Of a stretch of 64,000 nucleotides of DNA, positions 19,158 to 27,611 are shown piece by piece. Positions within the stretch are counted from its first letter, which is position 1; every line of letters starts with the position of its first letter. The DNA is from Jannaschia sp. W003 (GTDB lineage: Bacteria > Pseudomonadota > Alphaproteobacteria > Rhodobacterales > Rhodobacteraceae), in NCBI RefSeq assembly GCF_025144335.1, contig NZ_CP083539.1, positions 497,501 to 561,500 on the forward strand. Reading direction: 5' to 3'. Made by a program: the position numbers and the translations under genes. Under the pieces are notes generated by a model. The model ran no database searches. It was given only the letters and a program-made list of their open reading frames with translations, and was not told the origin of the DNA.

Positions 19158-20665
19158 CGCAGGAGGCTCTCGCCCGTCATCTCGGCGGGCGGGTCCAGCT
19201 CCATGAGCTGCAGAAGCGTCGGCGCGAGGTCGCCCAGCTTGCCATCGCCGAGCCGCGCACCCTCGGGGCCGTTCCAGAGGATCACCGGCACGGGGTTCAG
19301 CGTATGCGCGGTGTGGGGCTTGCCGGTGTCCGGGTCGACCATGGTTTCGCAGTTGCCGTGGTCGGCGCAGACGATCATCGCGCCACCCGTCGGCTCCAGC
19401 GCCTCCAGCACGCGGCCCAGCCCGCGGTCGACGGCCTCGCAGGCGCGCGCGGCGGCCTGAAGGTCGCCCGTGTGGCCCACCATGTCGGGGTTCGCGTAGT
19501 TCACGACGATGAGGTCGTAGCCCTCGCCGATCGCCTCCACGAGCCGGTCCGTCACCTCGCCCGCCGACATCTCGGGCTTCAGGTCGTAGGTCGCGACGTC
19601 CGGCGACTTGGGCATGAAGCGGTCCTCGCCCGGCTCCGGCTCCTCGCGGCCGCCGTTCAGGAAGAACGTGACGTGCGGGTACTTCTCGGTCTCGGCGATG
19701 TGGAACTGGCGCAGGCCCCTGGCGGCGACCCAGTGGCCCAGCGTGTTGGGCACGGTCTCCTTGGGGTAGGCGGCGGGCATGTAAGAATCGTGGCTAACGG
19801 AGTAGTCCACCATGCCGAGCATCCGCAGCTCCGGGCGCCCGCCTACGTCGAAGGCGTCGAACGCCGGGTCGCCGAGGGCCGCCATGATCTCGCGCGCCCG
19901 GTCTGCGCGGAAGTTGAGGCAGAACACGCCGTCGCCCGGGCGCATGCCCCCGTAGCCCTCCAGCACGGTGGGCTGGATGAACTCGTCGGACTCGTCGCGC
20001 CCGCGCGCCTTCGCGACCGCATCGCCCATGTCCGCCGCCCGCTCGCCCTCGGCGTGGACCATGGCGCGGAAGGCCCGCTCCACCCGGTCCCAGCGGTTGT
20101 CGCGGTCCATGGCGAAGTAGCGCCCGATTACGGTGGCGGCCTTCGCCCCCTCGGGCAGGGCCTTTTCCAACGTGTCCACGAACCCTTCCGCCGAGCGGGG
20201 GGCCACGTCGCGCCCGTCGGTGATGGCGTGGACGGCCACGGGCACGCCCTGGTCCGCCACCACCTTCGCGGCATGGATCAGGTGGTCGAGGTGCCCGTGG
20301 ACGCCCCCGTCCGAGACCACGCCGAACAGGTGCGCCGTGCCCCCGGTGTAGGCGAGGCAGGCGGCCCAGGCGGCGATGCGCTCGTTCTCGCGGAACGCGC
20401 CGGTCTCGATGGCGTGGTCGATCAGCCCGAGGTCCATGCGCACCACGCGGCCCGCGCCGATGTTCATGTGCCCCACCTCGCTGTTGCCCATCTGCCCCTC
20501 GGGCAGGCCCACGGCGGGGCCGTAGGTGACGAGCGTGGCGTTGGGGCAGGTCCGCATGAGGCGGTCGAAGTTCGGGGTGTCGGCCACGTCGGGCGCGGAC
20601 TGCTCGGGGCGGTCCGAGATGCCCCATCCGTCGAGGATGCACAGGACGACGGGCTTGCGGGTCAT
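19154..20665 (-). CDS. gpmI: 2,3-bisphosphoglycerate-independent phosphoglycerate mutase
   Basis: Interconverts 3- and 2-phosphoglycerate using two metal ions (normally Mn). The 503 residues fit the family. VLCILDGWGISDR holds the first metal Asp, and the phosphoserine nucleophile is Ser62 in QMGNSEVGHMNIGAGR. HAITDGRDVAPRSA, CLNFRADRAREI, VVNYANPDMVGHTG and CADHGNCETM supply the remaining ligands. It is followed by envC through a 4-bp ATGA overlap and preceded by rlmH with a 43-nt gap. Confidence 0.97.
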   Translation of the reverse strand: MTRKPVVLCILDGWGISDRPEQSAPDVADTPNFDRLMRTCPNATLVTYGPAVGLPEGQMGNSEVGHMNIGAGRVVRMDLGLIDHAIETGAFRENERIAAWAACLAYTGGTAHLFGVVSDGGVHGHLDHLIHAAKVVADQGVPVAVHAITDGRDVAPRSAEGFVDTLEKALPEGAKAATVIGRYFAMDRDNRWDRVERAFRAMVHAEGERAADMGDAVAKARGRDESDEFIQPTVLEGYGGMRPGDGVFCLNFRADRAREIMAALGDPAFDAFDVGGRPELRMLGMVDYSVSHDSYMPAAYPKETVPNTLGHWVAARGLRQFHIAETEKYPHVTFFLNGGREEPEPGEDRFMPKSPDVATYDLKPEMSAGEVTDRLVEAIGEGYDLIVVNYANPDMVGHTGDLQAAARACEAVDRGLGRVLEALEPTGGAMIVCADHGNCETMVDPDTGKPHTAHTLNPVPVILWNGPEGARLGDGKLGDLAPTLLQLMELDPPAEMTGESLLR

Positions 20666-20708
20666 GACTACGCCTCCGGGACTGGTCCGGGAGGGGTTTA
20701 GGCGAGGC

Positions 20709-21161
20709 TCAGGCGCGATGGTAGGGGCTGCCGCCGAGGATCGACGCGGCGCGGTAGAGCTGCTCGCAGAGCATCGCGCGGGCCAGCATGTGCGGCCAGA
20801 CCATCGGCCCGAAGCTCAGGAGGTGATCGGCCCGCGTCCGCAGCGCCGCGTCGTGGCCGTCGGCGCCGCCGATCGCGAAGCACAGGTCGCGGGCCTCGTC
20901 GCGGGCCGCGGCGATGCGGGCGGCGAGATCGGGCGAGGACCAGGTCTCGCCGCGCTCGTCGAGGAGGATCAGGCGGGCCCCCTCGGGCACGGCGCGCCGC
21001 ACCGCCTCGGACTCCGAAGACTTGCCCTCCACCTCCGCGACCTGCACCGGGGGCAGGCCCAGCCCGCGCCCCGCCTTCGCGAAGCGCGCGAGGTAGTCGT
21101 CCACCAGAGCCTTCTCGGGGCCGCGGCGCAGGCGGCCCACGGCGACGAGCGCGATGCGCAC
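20709..21161 (-). CDS. rlmH: 23S rRNA (pseudouridine1915-N3)-methyltransferase
   Basis: A SPOUT methyltransferase acting on helix 69 of 23S rRNA in the 70S ribosome. The protein has 150 residues. LILLDERGETWSS and AIGGADGHD form the knot, and the C-terminal LARAMLCEQLYRAAS then GGSPYHR is diagnostic. I start it at the GTG at 21161, where homology begins (RIALVAVGRL). That GTG lies one nt after the rsfS stop, so translation is probably coupled. The rsfS-rlmH pairing is widely conserved. Confidence 0.95.
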   Translation of the reverse strand: MRIALVAVGRLRRGPEKALVDDYLARFAKAGRGLGLPPVQVAEVEGKSSESEAVRRAVPEGARLILLDERGETWSSPDLAARIAAARDEARDLCFAIGGADGHDAALRTRADHLLSFGPMVWPHMLARAMLCEQLYRAASILGGSPYHRA

Positions 21162-21162
21162 C

Positions 21163-21510
21163 TCAGTGCGCGGTGGTGGTGCCGTTGCCGCCGCCGGCGG
21201 CGTCGCCGTCGAGCCACATCTTCTCGAGCTGGTAGAACTCGCGCACCTCGGGGCGGAAGATGTGGACGATGGCGTCGCCCGCATCGAGCAGCACCCAGTC
21301 GCCCTGGCTCTTGCCTTCGGTGCGCGGCGCGTGGCCGAGCATCGGCTTGAGCCGGTCCGAGAGCTTCTCGGCGATGGCGGTCACCTGGCGCGTGGAGCGG
21401 CCCGAGCAGACGATCATGTGGTCGGCCACGGTGGACTTGCCGCGCAGGTCGATCTGCACGACGTCCTCGGCCTTGTCGTCGTCGAGGGATTGGAGGATCA
21501 GCGCGAGCAT
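21163..21510 (-). CDS. rsfS: ribosome silencing factor
   Basis: Binds ribosomal protein uL14 and blocks 30S-50S joining when nutrients are scarce. From this ATG the product has 115 residues: MLALILQSLDDDKAEDVV, then HMIVCSGRSTRQVTAIAE, GDWVLLDAGDAIVHIF and REFYQLEKMW, all typical. The start is uncertain. The ATG at 21510 lacks a ribosome site, whereas the frame is open upstream and a CTG at 21585 sits 9 nt behind a perfect AGGAGG (complement of 21595-21600), which would add 25 residues (starting LSAQTTAADAAPKARK). A short N-terminal extension is common in relatives. Confidence 0.88.
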   Translation of the reverse strand: MLALILQSLDDDKAEDVVQIDLRGKSTVADHMIVCSGRSTRQVTAIAEKLSDRLKPMLGHAPRTEGKSQGDWVLLDAGDAIVHIFRPEVREFYQLEKMWLDGDAAGGGNGTTTAH

Positions 21511-21686
21511 CTCGTCGCTCTGGCGCCGGTCGGAGCCCTTGCGGGCCTTGGGGGCGGCGTCGGCCGCGGTCGTCTGAGCGGACAGGGGTCGGGTCCTCCT
21601 GGGGGCGGCCCGGGACTGGGCCGGGGCGATGGTAGCATCCGGACGCGTCCCGGACGAGGGGGATATGGGGCCGAGGACGCCCCGCT

Positions 21687-22187
21687 TCAATCGCGCGCCG
21701 CGCCTGCCGCATCCGCGGGCGCGATGGGCGGAAAGGTGCCCACCGACGCGCCCAGCAGCCACCAGCGCCCCGCCTCCTCGCGGAACAGGAGGTCGAAGCT
21801 CACGTGCTCCGGCTCCAGCGGGAAGTATCCGGTCAGCTGCATCCGCCGCCCCTCGCCCAGCTCGGCGCGCAGCATCACGGGCGCCACCACCAGCGTGCGC
21901 CGCAGGTCGAGGTGCGCCCGGCGCAGCGGCTCGAACAGGGCGGCGAGGCGGGTGGGGTCGTTGGCCTCCGCGAAGCCCCGGTCGGCGTAGTCGCGCAGCA
22001 CGGTGTAGTTGCCGGTCCAGTTGGCGTGGTTCACCGCCGCCAGCGCGTCGCGCACCAGCGCCGCCGCGAAGGACGGCTCCACGGCGGGCCCGGCGGTCTG
22101 CCCCCGCGCCACCGGCGCGAGGGCGAGGAGCAGGGCCGCGGCCACCGCTGCCAGCAGCAGCGGCGGCCCGGGGCGGCGCGGTCTCAC
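21687..22187 (-). CDS. small secreted protein coupled to the autotransporter
   Basis: Unrecognised 166-residue protein. Its N-terminus has an Arg/Pro stretch then a strong hydrophobic core (LLLAAVAAALLLALAPVA, cleavage near ARG-QT), so it is exported. The mature part (NHANWTGNYTVLRDYADRGF, RMQLTGYFPLEPEHVSFDLL, EAGRWWLLGASVG) looks like an NTF2-like cone fold, by inference only. The GTG at 22187 overlaps the autotransporter stop as GTGA, so it is translated from the same mRNA. That suggests a periplasmic helper or accessory for the adhesin. A second GTG one codon upstream is the alternative start. Confidence 0.75.
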   Translation of the reverse strand: MRPRRPGPPLLLAAVAAALLLALAPVARGQTAGPAVEPSFAAALVRDALAAVNHANWTGNYTVLRDYADRGFAEANDPTRLAALFEPLRRAHLDLRRTLVVAPVMLRAELGEGRRMQLTGYFPLEPEHVSFDLLFREEAGRWWLLGASVGTFPPIAPADAAGAARD

Positions 22188-24250
22188 CACGTGTAGGTGA
22201 AGCCCACGCGGCCGCCGCGCGTGCTCTCGCCGATGCCGATGCCGGCGTCGATCTGCACGTTGGGGTTCACGCGGTAGCCGCCCGACAGCCCGATCGCGGT
22301 GCTGCCCTCGAACATCCCCAGCCCGCTCGACAGCACGAACTGGCTGCCGACCGGGACGTAGGGCACGTCGAGCGCCAGCGCCATGGCGACGCCGGCCCGG
22401 TTGATGTCCACCTCCTCGCCGAGCGAGGCGATCTGGTCCGACATCACGCCCAGCGACGCGGTGCCCACGGTGGAGGCGGCGAGGTTGCCGTTCGCGTCCG
22501 TGGTCACGAAGCGCAGGTCCCCGCCCTGCGCGGCGCGGCTCTCGTCCGAGGCCAGGCCCCGCATCGTGTAGGTGTTGTCGCTGTTGCCCAGCACGAACTG
22601 GTCGTCGCGCGTGGCCTGCGCCCGGTTGCCGATGGCCGCCGAGTTCTGGCCGCTCGCGCTGGCCCGGTTGCCCAGCGCGACGCTGCCGCCGCCCGAGGCC
22701 GTGGCCGCCTCGCCCACCGCCGTGGCGCGCACGCCCGACGCCGTGGCGAGGTGGCCGAAGGCCTGGGCGCGGGTGGCGGTGGCCGAGGCCTGCCAGCCGA
22801 CCGCGGTCGCGCCAGGGCCGCGGGCCACGGTCTCGCCACCCAGCGCAGTGGTCGAGGGTCCTGCGGCCGCCGCGGTATCGCCGAGCGCAAGCGCGTCGGC
22901 ACCGTTGGCGACGGCGAGGTTGCCGATCGCGGTGCTGTTGTCGCTCGTCGCCATCGCCGCTTCGCCCACCGCGAGGGCGCGAATGCCCGATGCCATGGCA
23001 AGATGGCCGAAGGCCTGCGCCCGCTCCGCAGTGGCCATAGCCTGCCAGCCAACCGCCGTGGCGCCAGGGCCGGTGGCGACCGTCTCGCCGCCCAGGGCGG
23101 TGGTGGAGGGACCGGCAGCCGCTGCCGTGTCGCCCAACGCGATCGCATCCGCGCCATCGGCCGCCGCGAGGTTGCCGATAGCGGTGCTGTTGTCGCTGGC
23201 CGCCAAGGCGCCCTCGCCCACTGCAAGGGAGCGGATGCCCGCCGCCGTGGCAAGATGGCCGAAGGCCTGCGCCCGCTCCGCAGTGGCCGAGGCCTGCCAG
23301 CCCACCGCCGAAGCGCCGGGACCGGTCGCGACCGTCTCGCCGCCCAGGGCGGTGGTGGAGGGACCCGTGGCTGCCGCCGTGTCGCCCAGCGCGAGCGCGT
23401 CGGCGCCGTTGGCGGAGGACTCGTTGCCGATCGCGGTGCTGTTGTCGCTGACCGCCGTCGCTGCCTCGCCCACCGCGAGCGAGCGAACGCCGTTCGCCGC
23501 GGCGAGGTGGCCGAAGGCCTGCGCGCGCTCCGCGGTAGCTTCGGCCCGCCAGCCCACGGCGGTGGTGCCGGGGCCGGTGGCGACGGTCTCGCCGCCCACG
23601 GCGGTGGTCGAAGGGCCGGTGGCCGCCGAGCCCGCGCCGATCGCGATCGCGTCCACGCCCGCGGCCGTGGCGCCCGCGCCCTGATCGCCCGTGCCGTCGC
23701 CGTCGCCGTCGTCGTTGCCGCCGATGGCGATGCTGCCGTACTCCGAGGCGGCGCTGTCCTCGCCGATGGCGATGCTCTGGTTTCCGTCCGCCGAGGACTG
23801 GTGGCCCAGCGCGGTGCCGAAGTCGCCGGTAGCCGAGGACTGCCAGCCCAGCGCGGTGTTGCCCGGGTCCTCGGCGAGGCTCTCGCCGCCCACGGCGGTG
23901 GTGGAGTTGGCCAGCGCCTGTGCACCCGCGCCCACGGCCACGGCATCGACGCCGGTGGCGACCGCGTTCTGTCCGCCGTCGGTGTTCTCGCCGCCCACGG
24001 CCACCGCGCCGAAGCCCGAGGCCTCGGAATCGGCGCCTACTGCGACGCTCTCATCACCGCTGGCGTCGGCGTTCGCGCCGCAAGCCGTGGCGTCGGCGCC
24101 CGAGGCCGTGGCGCCCTGAGCGGTCCCCGACGTAGCGTCCTCGCAGGCCACCGTCTGCGCGCTCGCCGCGAAGGGCGTTGCGAATGCGAGGAACGCCGCG
24201 GCGGCGACCCCGCTCCGCAGCGCGGCGCGGCCGTGTGTCATGTCGAACAT
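22184..24250 (-). CDS. trimeric autotransporter adhesin, YadA-like head
   Basis: A 688-residue type Vc surface protein. The signal peptide is about 1-31 (ending PFAASAQ). Residues 35-550 are built of 14-residue YadA-head repeats of the kind STAIGxxxxANGxxA and ALGDTAAAAGPSTTA, which form a left-handed beta roll in trimers. Four 84-residue (6 x 14) superunits occupy residues 198-533. A short stalk (SLGVMSDQIASLGEEVDINRAG, about 599-620) leads to the C-terminal membrane anchor (about 612-688), which ends in aromatic GFTYTW. The ATG at 24250 has AAGGA about 8 nt upstream; ATG 24241 is an alternative. It is coupled by GTGA to the next secreted gene. Confidence 0.9.
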   Translation of the reverse strand: MFDMTHGRAALRSGVAAAAFLAFATPFAASAQTVACEDATSGTAQGATASGADATACGANADASGDESVAVGADSEASGFGAVAVGGENTDGGQNAVATGVDAVAVGAGAQALANSTTAVGGESLAEDPGNTALGWQSSATGDFGTALGHQSSADGNQSIAIGEDSAASEYGSIAIGGNDDGDGDGTGDQGAGATAAGVDAIAIGAGSAATGPSTTAVGGETVATGPGTTAVGWRAEATAERAQAFGHLAAANGVRSLAVGEAATAVSDNSTAIGNESSANGADALALGDTAAATGPSTTALGGETVATGPGASAVGWQASATAERAQAFGHLATAAGIRSLAVGEGALAASDNSTAIGNLAAADGADAIALGDTAAAAGPSTTALGGETVATGPGATAVGWQAMATAERAQAFGHLAMASGIRALAVGEAAMATSDNSTAIGNLAVANGADALALGDTAAAAGPSTTALGGETVARGPGATAVGWQASATATRAQAFGHLATASGVRATAVGEAATASGGGSVALGNRASASGQNSAAIGNRAQATRDDQFVLGNSDNTYTMRGLASDESRAAQGGDLRFVTTDANGNLAASTVGTASLGVMSDQIASLGEEVDINRAGVAMALALDVPYVPVGSQFVLSSGLGMFEGSTAIGLSGGYRVNPNVQIDAGIGIGESTRGGRVGFTYTW
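22652..23659 (-). repeat. four 252-bp repeats inside the adhesin gene
   Basis: The units start at residues 198, 282, 366 and 450 (G-V/A-DA-I/L-A-L/I-G) and each is 84 residues long. Sequences such as ERAQAFGHLA and TTALGGETVATGPG recur almost unchanged. Near-identical units allow copy-number change by recombination. Confidence 0.85.
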
Positions 24251-24271
24251 GGAGAAATCCTTGACTGGTAA

Positions 24272-24290
24272 CGCGCCCCCCCCGGGCGCG
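24272..24290 (-). terminator. GC hairpin between the mechanosensitive channel and adhesin genes
   Basis: CGCGCCC (24272-24278) and GGGCGCG (24284-24290) pair over 7 bp around a five-C loop. It lies downstream of the channel gene and upstream of the adhesin on the same strand, so it could separate the two transcripts. There is no U-run. Confidence 0.4.
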
Positions 24291-24367
24291 CGGCCATTAG
24301 CTCCGATCCGGCGCCCCGGCGGGGAAAATTACGTGCGCTCAATCACATCGCCCGGGGCGTGTTGCCG

Positions 24368-25720
24368 CTACGACACTCGCGAGCCCCCCTCGGCCCGCTC
24401 GCCCGCGTCCCCGTCCCCGCCGAGCATCCGCACCTCGCGCTGCGGGAACGGGATCGAGATGCCCTCCGCCTGGAACGCGTCCCACAGGGCGAGGTAGACG
24501 TTGCCGCGGATGTTGGTCAGGCCCTCGGTGGGGTCGGCGATCCAGAAGCGCAGGATGTAGTCCACGCTGGAGTCGCCGAAGCCGACGATGTGGCACACCG
24601 GCGCCTTGGCCGAGAGCACCCGCCCCACCCCCTTGGCGGCCGCGATCGCCGTGCGGCGCACCAGATGGGGGTCGTCGCCGTAGGCGGTGCCGAAGAAGAT
24701 GTCGAGGCGCACGAGGTCGTTGGAGTGCGACCAGTTCACCACCTGCCCGGTGATGAGGTCCTCGTTCGGGATCAGGTACTCCTTGCCGTCGCGCGTGGTG
24801 ATCGAGACGTAGCGCGCGGTCAGCGTGGTGACCCAGCCGAAGGTGTCGCCGATCGAGATCACGTCGCCGGGCTTGATCGACTTGTCGAGGAGGATGATCA
24901 CCCCCGACACGAGGTTCGAGATCACCTTCTGCAGGCCGAAGCCTAGGCCCACGCCGATGGCGCCCGAGAGGACGGCGAGGCCCGTGAGGTCCACGCCCAC
25001 CGCCTTCAGCCCCAGGAAGAACGCGCCCGCGTAGAGAACGATCTGGAGCATCTTGACCACGAGCACCCGCATCGAGGGGCTGAGGTCCTCGTTGCGGGTC
25101 ACGCGCGCGGCCGAGGCCGTGGAGACGAAGCGCGCGGCCGCGAAGAGCACGAGGATCAGGGCGAAGGCGCTGATGGCGCTCCAGACCGAGATGCGGATGC
25201 CGCCCATCTGAACGGCCAGCCCGTCGAGCGCGGCCTCGGTCTCGTCGAGCAGCCCGAGGTAGAACAGCGTGACCCAGATCCACAGGCCCCAGGCCACGAT
25301 GCGGCGCAGGAACGGGTTGCGCACCAGCCGCGTGAGGAAGGCCACCACCACCCAGGCGGTGCCGATGGTCGCGGCCAGCTGCAGCAGGCGGTACTGCGTG
25401 GGCCAGCGCATCGTCTCGAACGCGACGAGGTAGGCCACCCAGGCGAGCGCCGCGAAGGAGATCAGCCCCAGCCGGTTGCGCAGGATCACCAGCGCGCGGA
25501 GCTGCCACTTGGGCCGGTGCGTGAGCCCGCGCATCCACTCGGTCATCCGCGCCGCCAGCACGTGCCGAAGCCCGAGGGCGGCGAGCGCCACGAAGGCGAG
25601 GATCAGCAGCTGCCACAGGTTGCGCGGCCGCAGGAGGTCGTCCGCGAACAGCGTGGCGCGGGTCCACAGGAGCGAGAGCTGCTCGGCCAGCGGCACGAGA
25701 TCCTGGAGGGCGGGGTCCAT
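24368..25720 (-). CDS. mechanosensitive ion channel family protein (MscS-type)
   Basis: A 450-residue inner-membrane channel. About five N-terminal hydrophobic helices precede the MscS core: pore-lining helix near LSGAIGVGLGFGLQ, then the beta domain with PGDVISIGDTFGWVTTLTAR and EYLIPNEDLITGQVVNWSHS, and a C-terminal mixed domain (VGFGDSSVDYILRFW). The short extra N-terminal helices place it with YbdG/YnaI-like or larger MscS homologues rather than minimal MscS. It probably releases osmolytes on hypo-osmotic shock. The start at ATG 25720 gives MDPALQDLVPLAEQL; codons further upstream do not look coding. Confidence 0.92.
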   Translation of the reverse strand: MDPALQDLVPLAEQLSLLWTRATLFADDLLRPRNLWQLLILAFVALAALGLRHVLAARMTEWMRGLTHRPKWQLRALVILRNRLGLISFAALAWVAYLVAFETMRWPTQYRLLQLAATIGTAWVVVAFLTRLVRNPFLRRIVAWGLWIWVTLFYLGLLDETEAALDGLAVQMGGIRISVWSAISAFALILVLFAAARFVSTASAARVTRNEDLSPSMRVLVVKMLQIVLYAGAFFLGLKAVGVDLTGLAVLSGAIGVGLGFGLQKVISNLVSGVIILLDKSIKPGDVISIGDTFGWVTTLTARYVSITTRDGKEYLIPNEDLITGQVVNWSHSNDLVRLDIFFGTAYGDDPHLVRRTAIAAAKGVGRVLSAKAPVCHIVGFGDSSVDYILRFWIADPTEGLTNIRGNVYLALWDAFQAEGISIPFPQREVRMLGGDGDAGERAEGGSRVS

Positions 25721-25880
25721 GCGGCACTCTTGCTGCGCCCGCCCGCCCCGCGCAACCGCGCGCGAGCGCGCACCCGGCGAGATCGCCCGCCGCTTCCGCC
25801 GGCGGCATGGCGCTCCCGTCCCGCGCGATCCGCCGCACCGCCCGGCCCCCTCGTGGGCAAGGTTGCCCAGCCCCCTCGGT

Positions 25881-25936
25881 CTTCGTTTCGAAAATACCTC
25901 GGGGGAGCCACCGAAGGCGGCGGGGGCAGAGCCCCC
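25881..25936 (+). repeat. dispersed intergenic repeat, copy 4
   Basis: CTTCGTTTCGAAAATACC with TCGGGGGAG, identical over its first 26 bases to copy 2 at 10538, is followed by a CCACCGAAGGCGG segment and the hairpin GGGGGCAGAGCCCCC (25922-25936). The order of parts is the same as in copy 2. Confidence 0.8.
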
Positions 25937-26001
25937 TGCCACCCTAGCCTCTCCACCGCGCCTTGCCGCCGGGGCCCACGGGGCGTAGATCGGTCGGCGC
26001 T

Positions 26002-26088
26002 ATGAGACGGGTGCATGACCTGAGCGACCGCGACTTCCTGCCCTGGCGCTTCCACGGCGCCCGGCGGTCCGTGCTCGCGCGGCTCTAG
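26002..26088 (+). CDS. possible 28-residue peptide upstream of leuC
   Basis: A short frame encodes [20 protein letters not shown] and ends RRSVLARL. It has no clear ribosome site and only five leucines, not in a run, so it is not a classic leu leader peptide. It could be a small gene or chance. It ends 53 nt before leuC. Confidence 0.2.
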   Translation: MRRVHDLSDRDFLPWRFHGARRSVLARL

Positions 26089-26141
26089 GCGGCGCCCCCC
26101 GCCCCCACTCCCCCCTTCCACTCCATCCGGAGGACGCCGCC

Positions 26142-27560
26142 ATGGCCGGCAAGACGCTCTACGACAAGATCTGGGACGCCCATCTCGTGCACGAGGCCGA
26201 GGACGGCACCGCGCTGCTCTACATCGACCGCCACCTAGTCCACGAGGTGACCTCGCCGCAGGCCTTCGAGGGCCTGCGCATGGCGGGACGCGGCGTCCAC
26301 GCGCCCGAGCGCACCATCGCGGTGCCCGACCACAACGTGCCCACCACGCTCGACCGCGCGGACGCCTCCACCATGACCGAGGACAGCCGCATCCAGGTCG
26401 AGGCGCTCGACCGCAACGCCAAGGAGTTCGGCATCCACTACTACCCGGTGTCGGACGTCCGTCAGGGCATCGTGCACATCGTCGGCCCCGAGCAGGGCTG
26501 GACGCTGCCGGGCATGACCGTGGTCTGCGGCGACAGCCACACCGCCACCCACGGCGCCTTCGGCGCGCTCGCCCACGGCATCGGCACCTCGGAGGTGGAG
26601 CACGTGCTCGCCACCCAGACGCTGATCCAGCGCAAATCGCGGAACATGAAGGTCGAGATCACCGGCCGCCTCGCCCCCGGGGTCACCGCCAAGGACATCA
26701 CCCTGTCGGTGATCGGCCACACCGGGACCGCGGGCGGCACCGGCTACGTGATCGAGTACTGCGGCGAGGCGATCCGCGCGCTGTCGATGGAAGGCCGCAT
26801 GACGGTCTGCAACATGGCCATCGAGGGCGGCGCCCGCGCCGGCCTCATCGCCCCCGACGAGACGACGTTCGCCTACGTGAAGGGCCGCCCCCACGCGCCG
26901 AAGGGCGCGCAGTGGGAGGCTGCCCTCAACTGGTGGAAGACGCTTCGCTCCGACGACGATGCCCACTGGGACAAGGTCGTCACCATCCGCGGCGAGGACA
27001 TCGCGCCGGTGGTGACCTGGGGCACCTCGCCCGAGGACGTGCTGCCGATCACCGCCGCCGTGCCCTCGCCCGAGGACTTCCGGGGCGGCAAGGTCGCCGC
27101 CGCGAAGCGCTCGCTGGAGTACATGGGGCTCAAGCCCGGCACGCCGCTGCGCGAGGTGCCGATCGACACGGTGTTCATCGGGTCGTGCACAAACGGCCGG
27201 ATCGAGGACCTGCGCGCCGCCGCCGAGATCCTGCGGGGGCACAAGGTCAAGGAGGGCATCCGCGCCATGGTGGTGCCCGGCTCGGGCCTCGTGCGCGCGC
27301 AGGCCGAGGAGGAGGGGCTGGCGGACATCTTCAAGGCCGCGGGCTTCGAGTGGCGCCTCGCGGGCTGCTCCATGTGCCTGGCCATGAACCCCGACCAGCT
27401 CGCCCCCGGCGAGCGCTGCGCGGCGACCTCGAACCGCAACTTCGAGGGACGCCAGGGCCGCGGCGGGCGCACGCACCTGATGTCGCCGGCGATGGCGGCG
27501 GCGGCGGCGATCACCGGGCGCCTGACGGACGTGCGCGAGATGATGGGCGCCGACGCCTGA
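26142..27560 (+). CDS. leuC: 3-isopropylmalate dehydratase large subunit
   Basis: With LeuD, isomerises 2- to 3-isopropylmalate in leucine synthesis. The 472 residues match the family. The 4Fe-4S cysteines lie in [16 protein letters not shown] and [29 protein letters not shown] and [14 protein letters not shown] are aconitase-family active-site motifs. GGAGGACGCCGCC precedes the ATG. The usual partner leuD does not follow: the next gene is on the other strand beyond an 18-bp terminator hairpin, so leuD must lie elsewhere. Confidence 0.97.
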   Translation: MAGKTLYDKIWDAHLVHEAEDGTALLYIDRHLVHEVTSPQAFEGLRMAGRGVHAPERTIAVPDHNVPTTLDRADASTMTEDSRIQVEALDRNAKEFGIHYYPVSDVRQGIVHIVGPEQGWTLPGMTVVCGDSHTATHGAFGALAHGIGTSEVEHVLATQTLIQRKSRNMKVEITGRLAPGVTAKDITLSVIGHTGTAGGTGYVIEYCGEAIRALSMEGRMTVCNMAIEGGARAGLIAPDETTFAYVKGRPHAPKGAQWEAALNWWKTLRSDDDAHWDKVVTIRGEDIAPVVTWGTSPEDVLPITAAVPSPEDFRGGKVAAAKRSLEYMGLKPGTPLREVPIDTVFIGSCTNGRIEDLRAAAEILRGHKVKEGIRAMVVPGSGLVRAQAEEEGLADIFKAAGFEWRLAGCSMCLAMNPDQLAPGERCAATSNRNFEGRQGRGGRTHLMSPAMAAAAAITGRLTDVREMMGADA

Positions 27561-27563
27561 CAC

Positions 27564-27603
27564 GGCGGCGCCCCCCGGACCGCGGGGTCCGGGGGGCGCC
27601 GCC
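27564..27603. terminator. perfect 18-bp bidirectional terminator hairpin
   Basis: Arms 27564-27581 (GGCGGCGCCCCCCGGACC) and 27586-27603 are perfectly complementary with a GCGG loop. It fills the 51-nt gap between leuC and the convergent minus-strand gene and can serve both. Confidence 0.8.
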
Positions 27604-27611
27604 GCCCTCGC

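Larger units (their letters stand above)
25721..26141. other. 421-nt intergenic region upstream of leuC
   Basis: It separates the divergent channel and leuC genes. It holds dispersed repeat copy 4 (25881-25936), several GC hairpins, and a possible 28-codon reading frame (26002-26088). GGAGGA just before the leuC ATG is its ribosome site. I see no tRNA or recognisable riboswitch. Confidence 0.5.

Noticed and set aside
26002..26088. leu attenuator leader peptide
   Set aside because: The peptide has no run of leucine codons and there is no obvious alternative terminator pair, so I list it only as a possible small frame.
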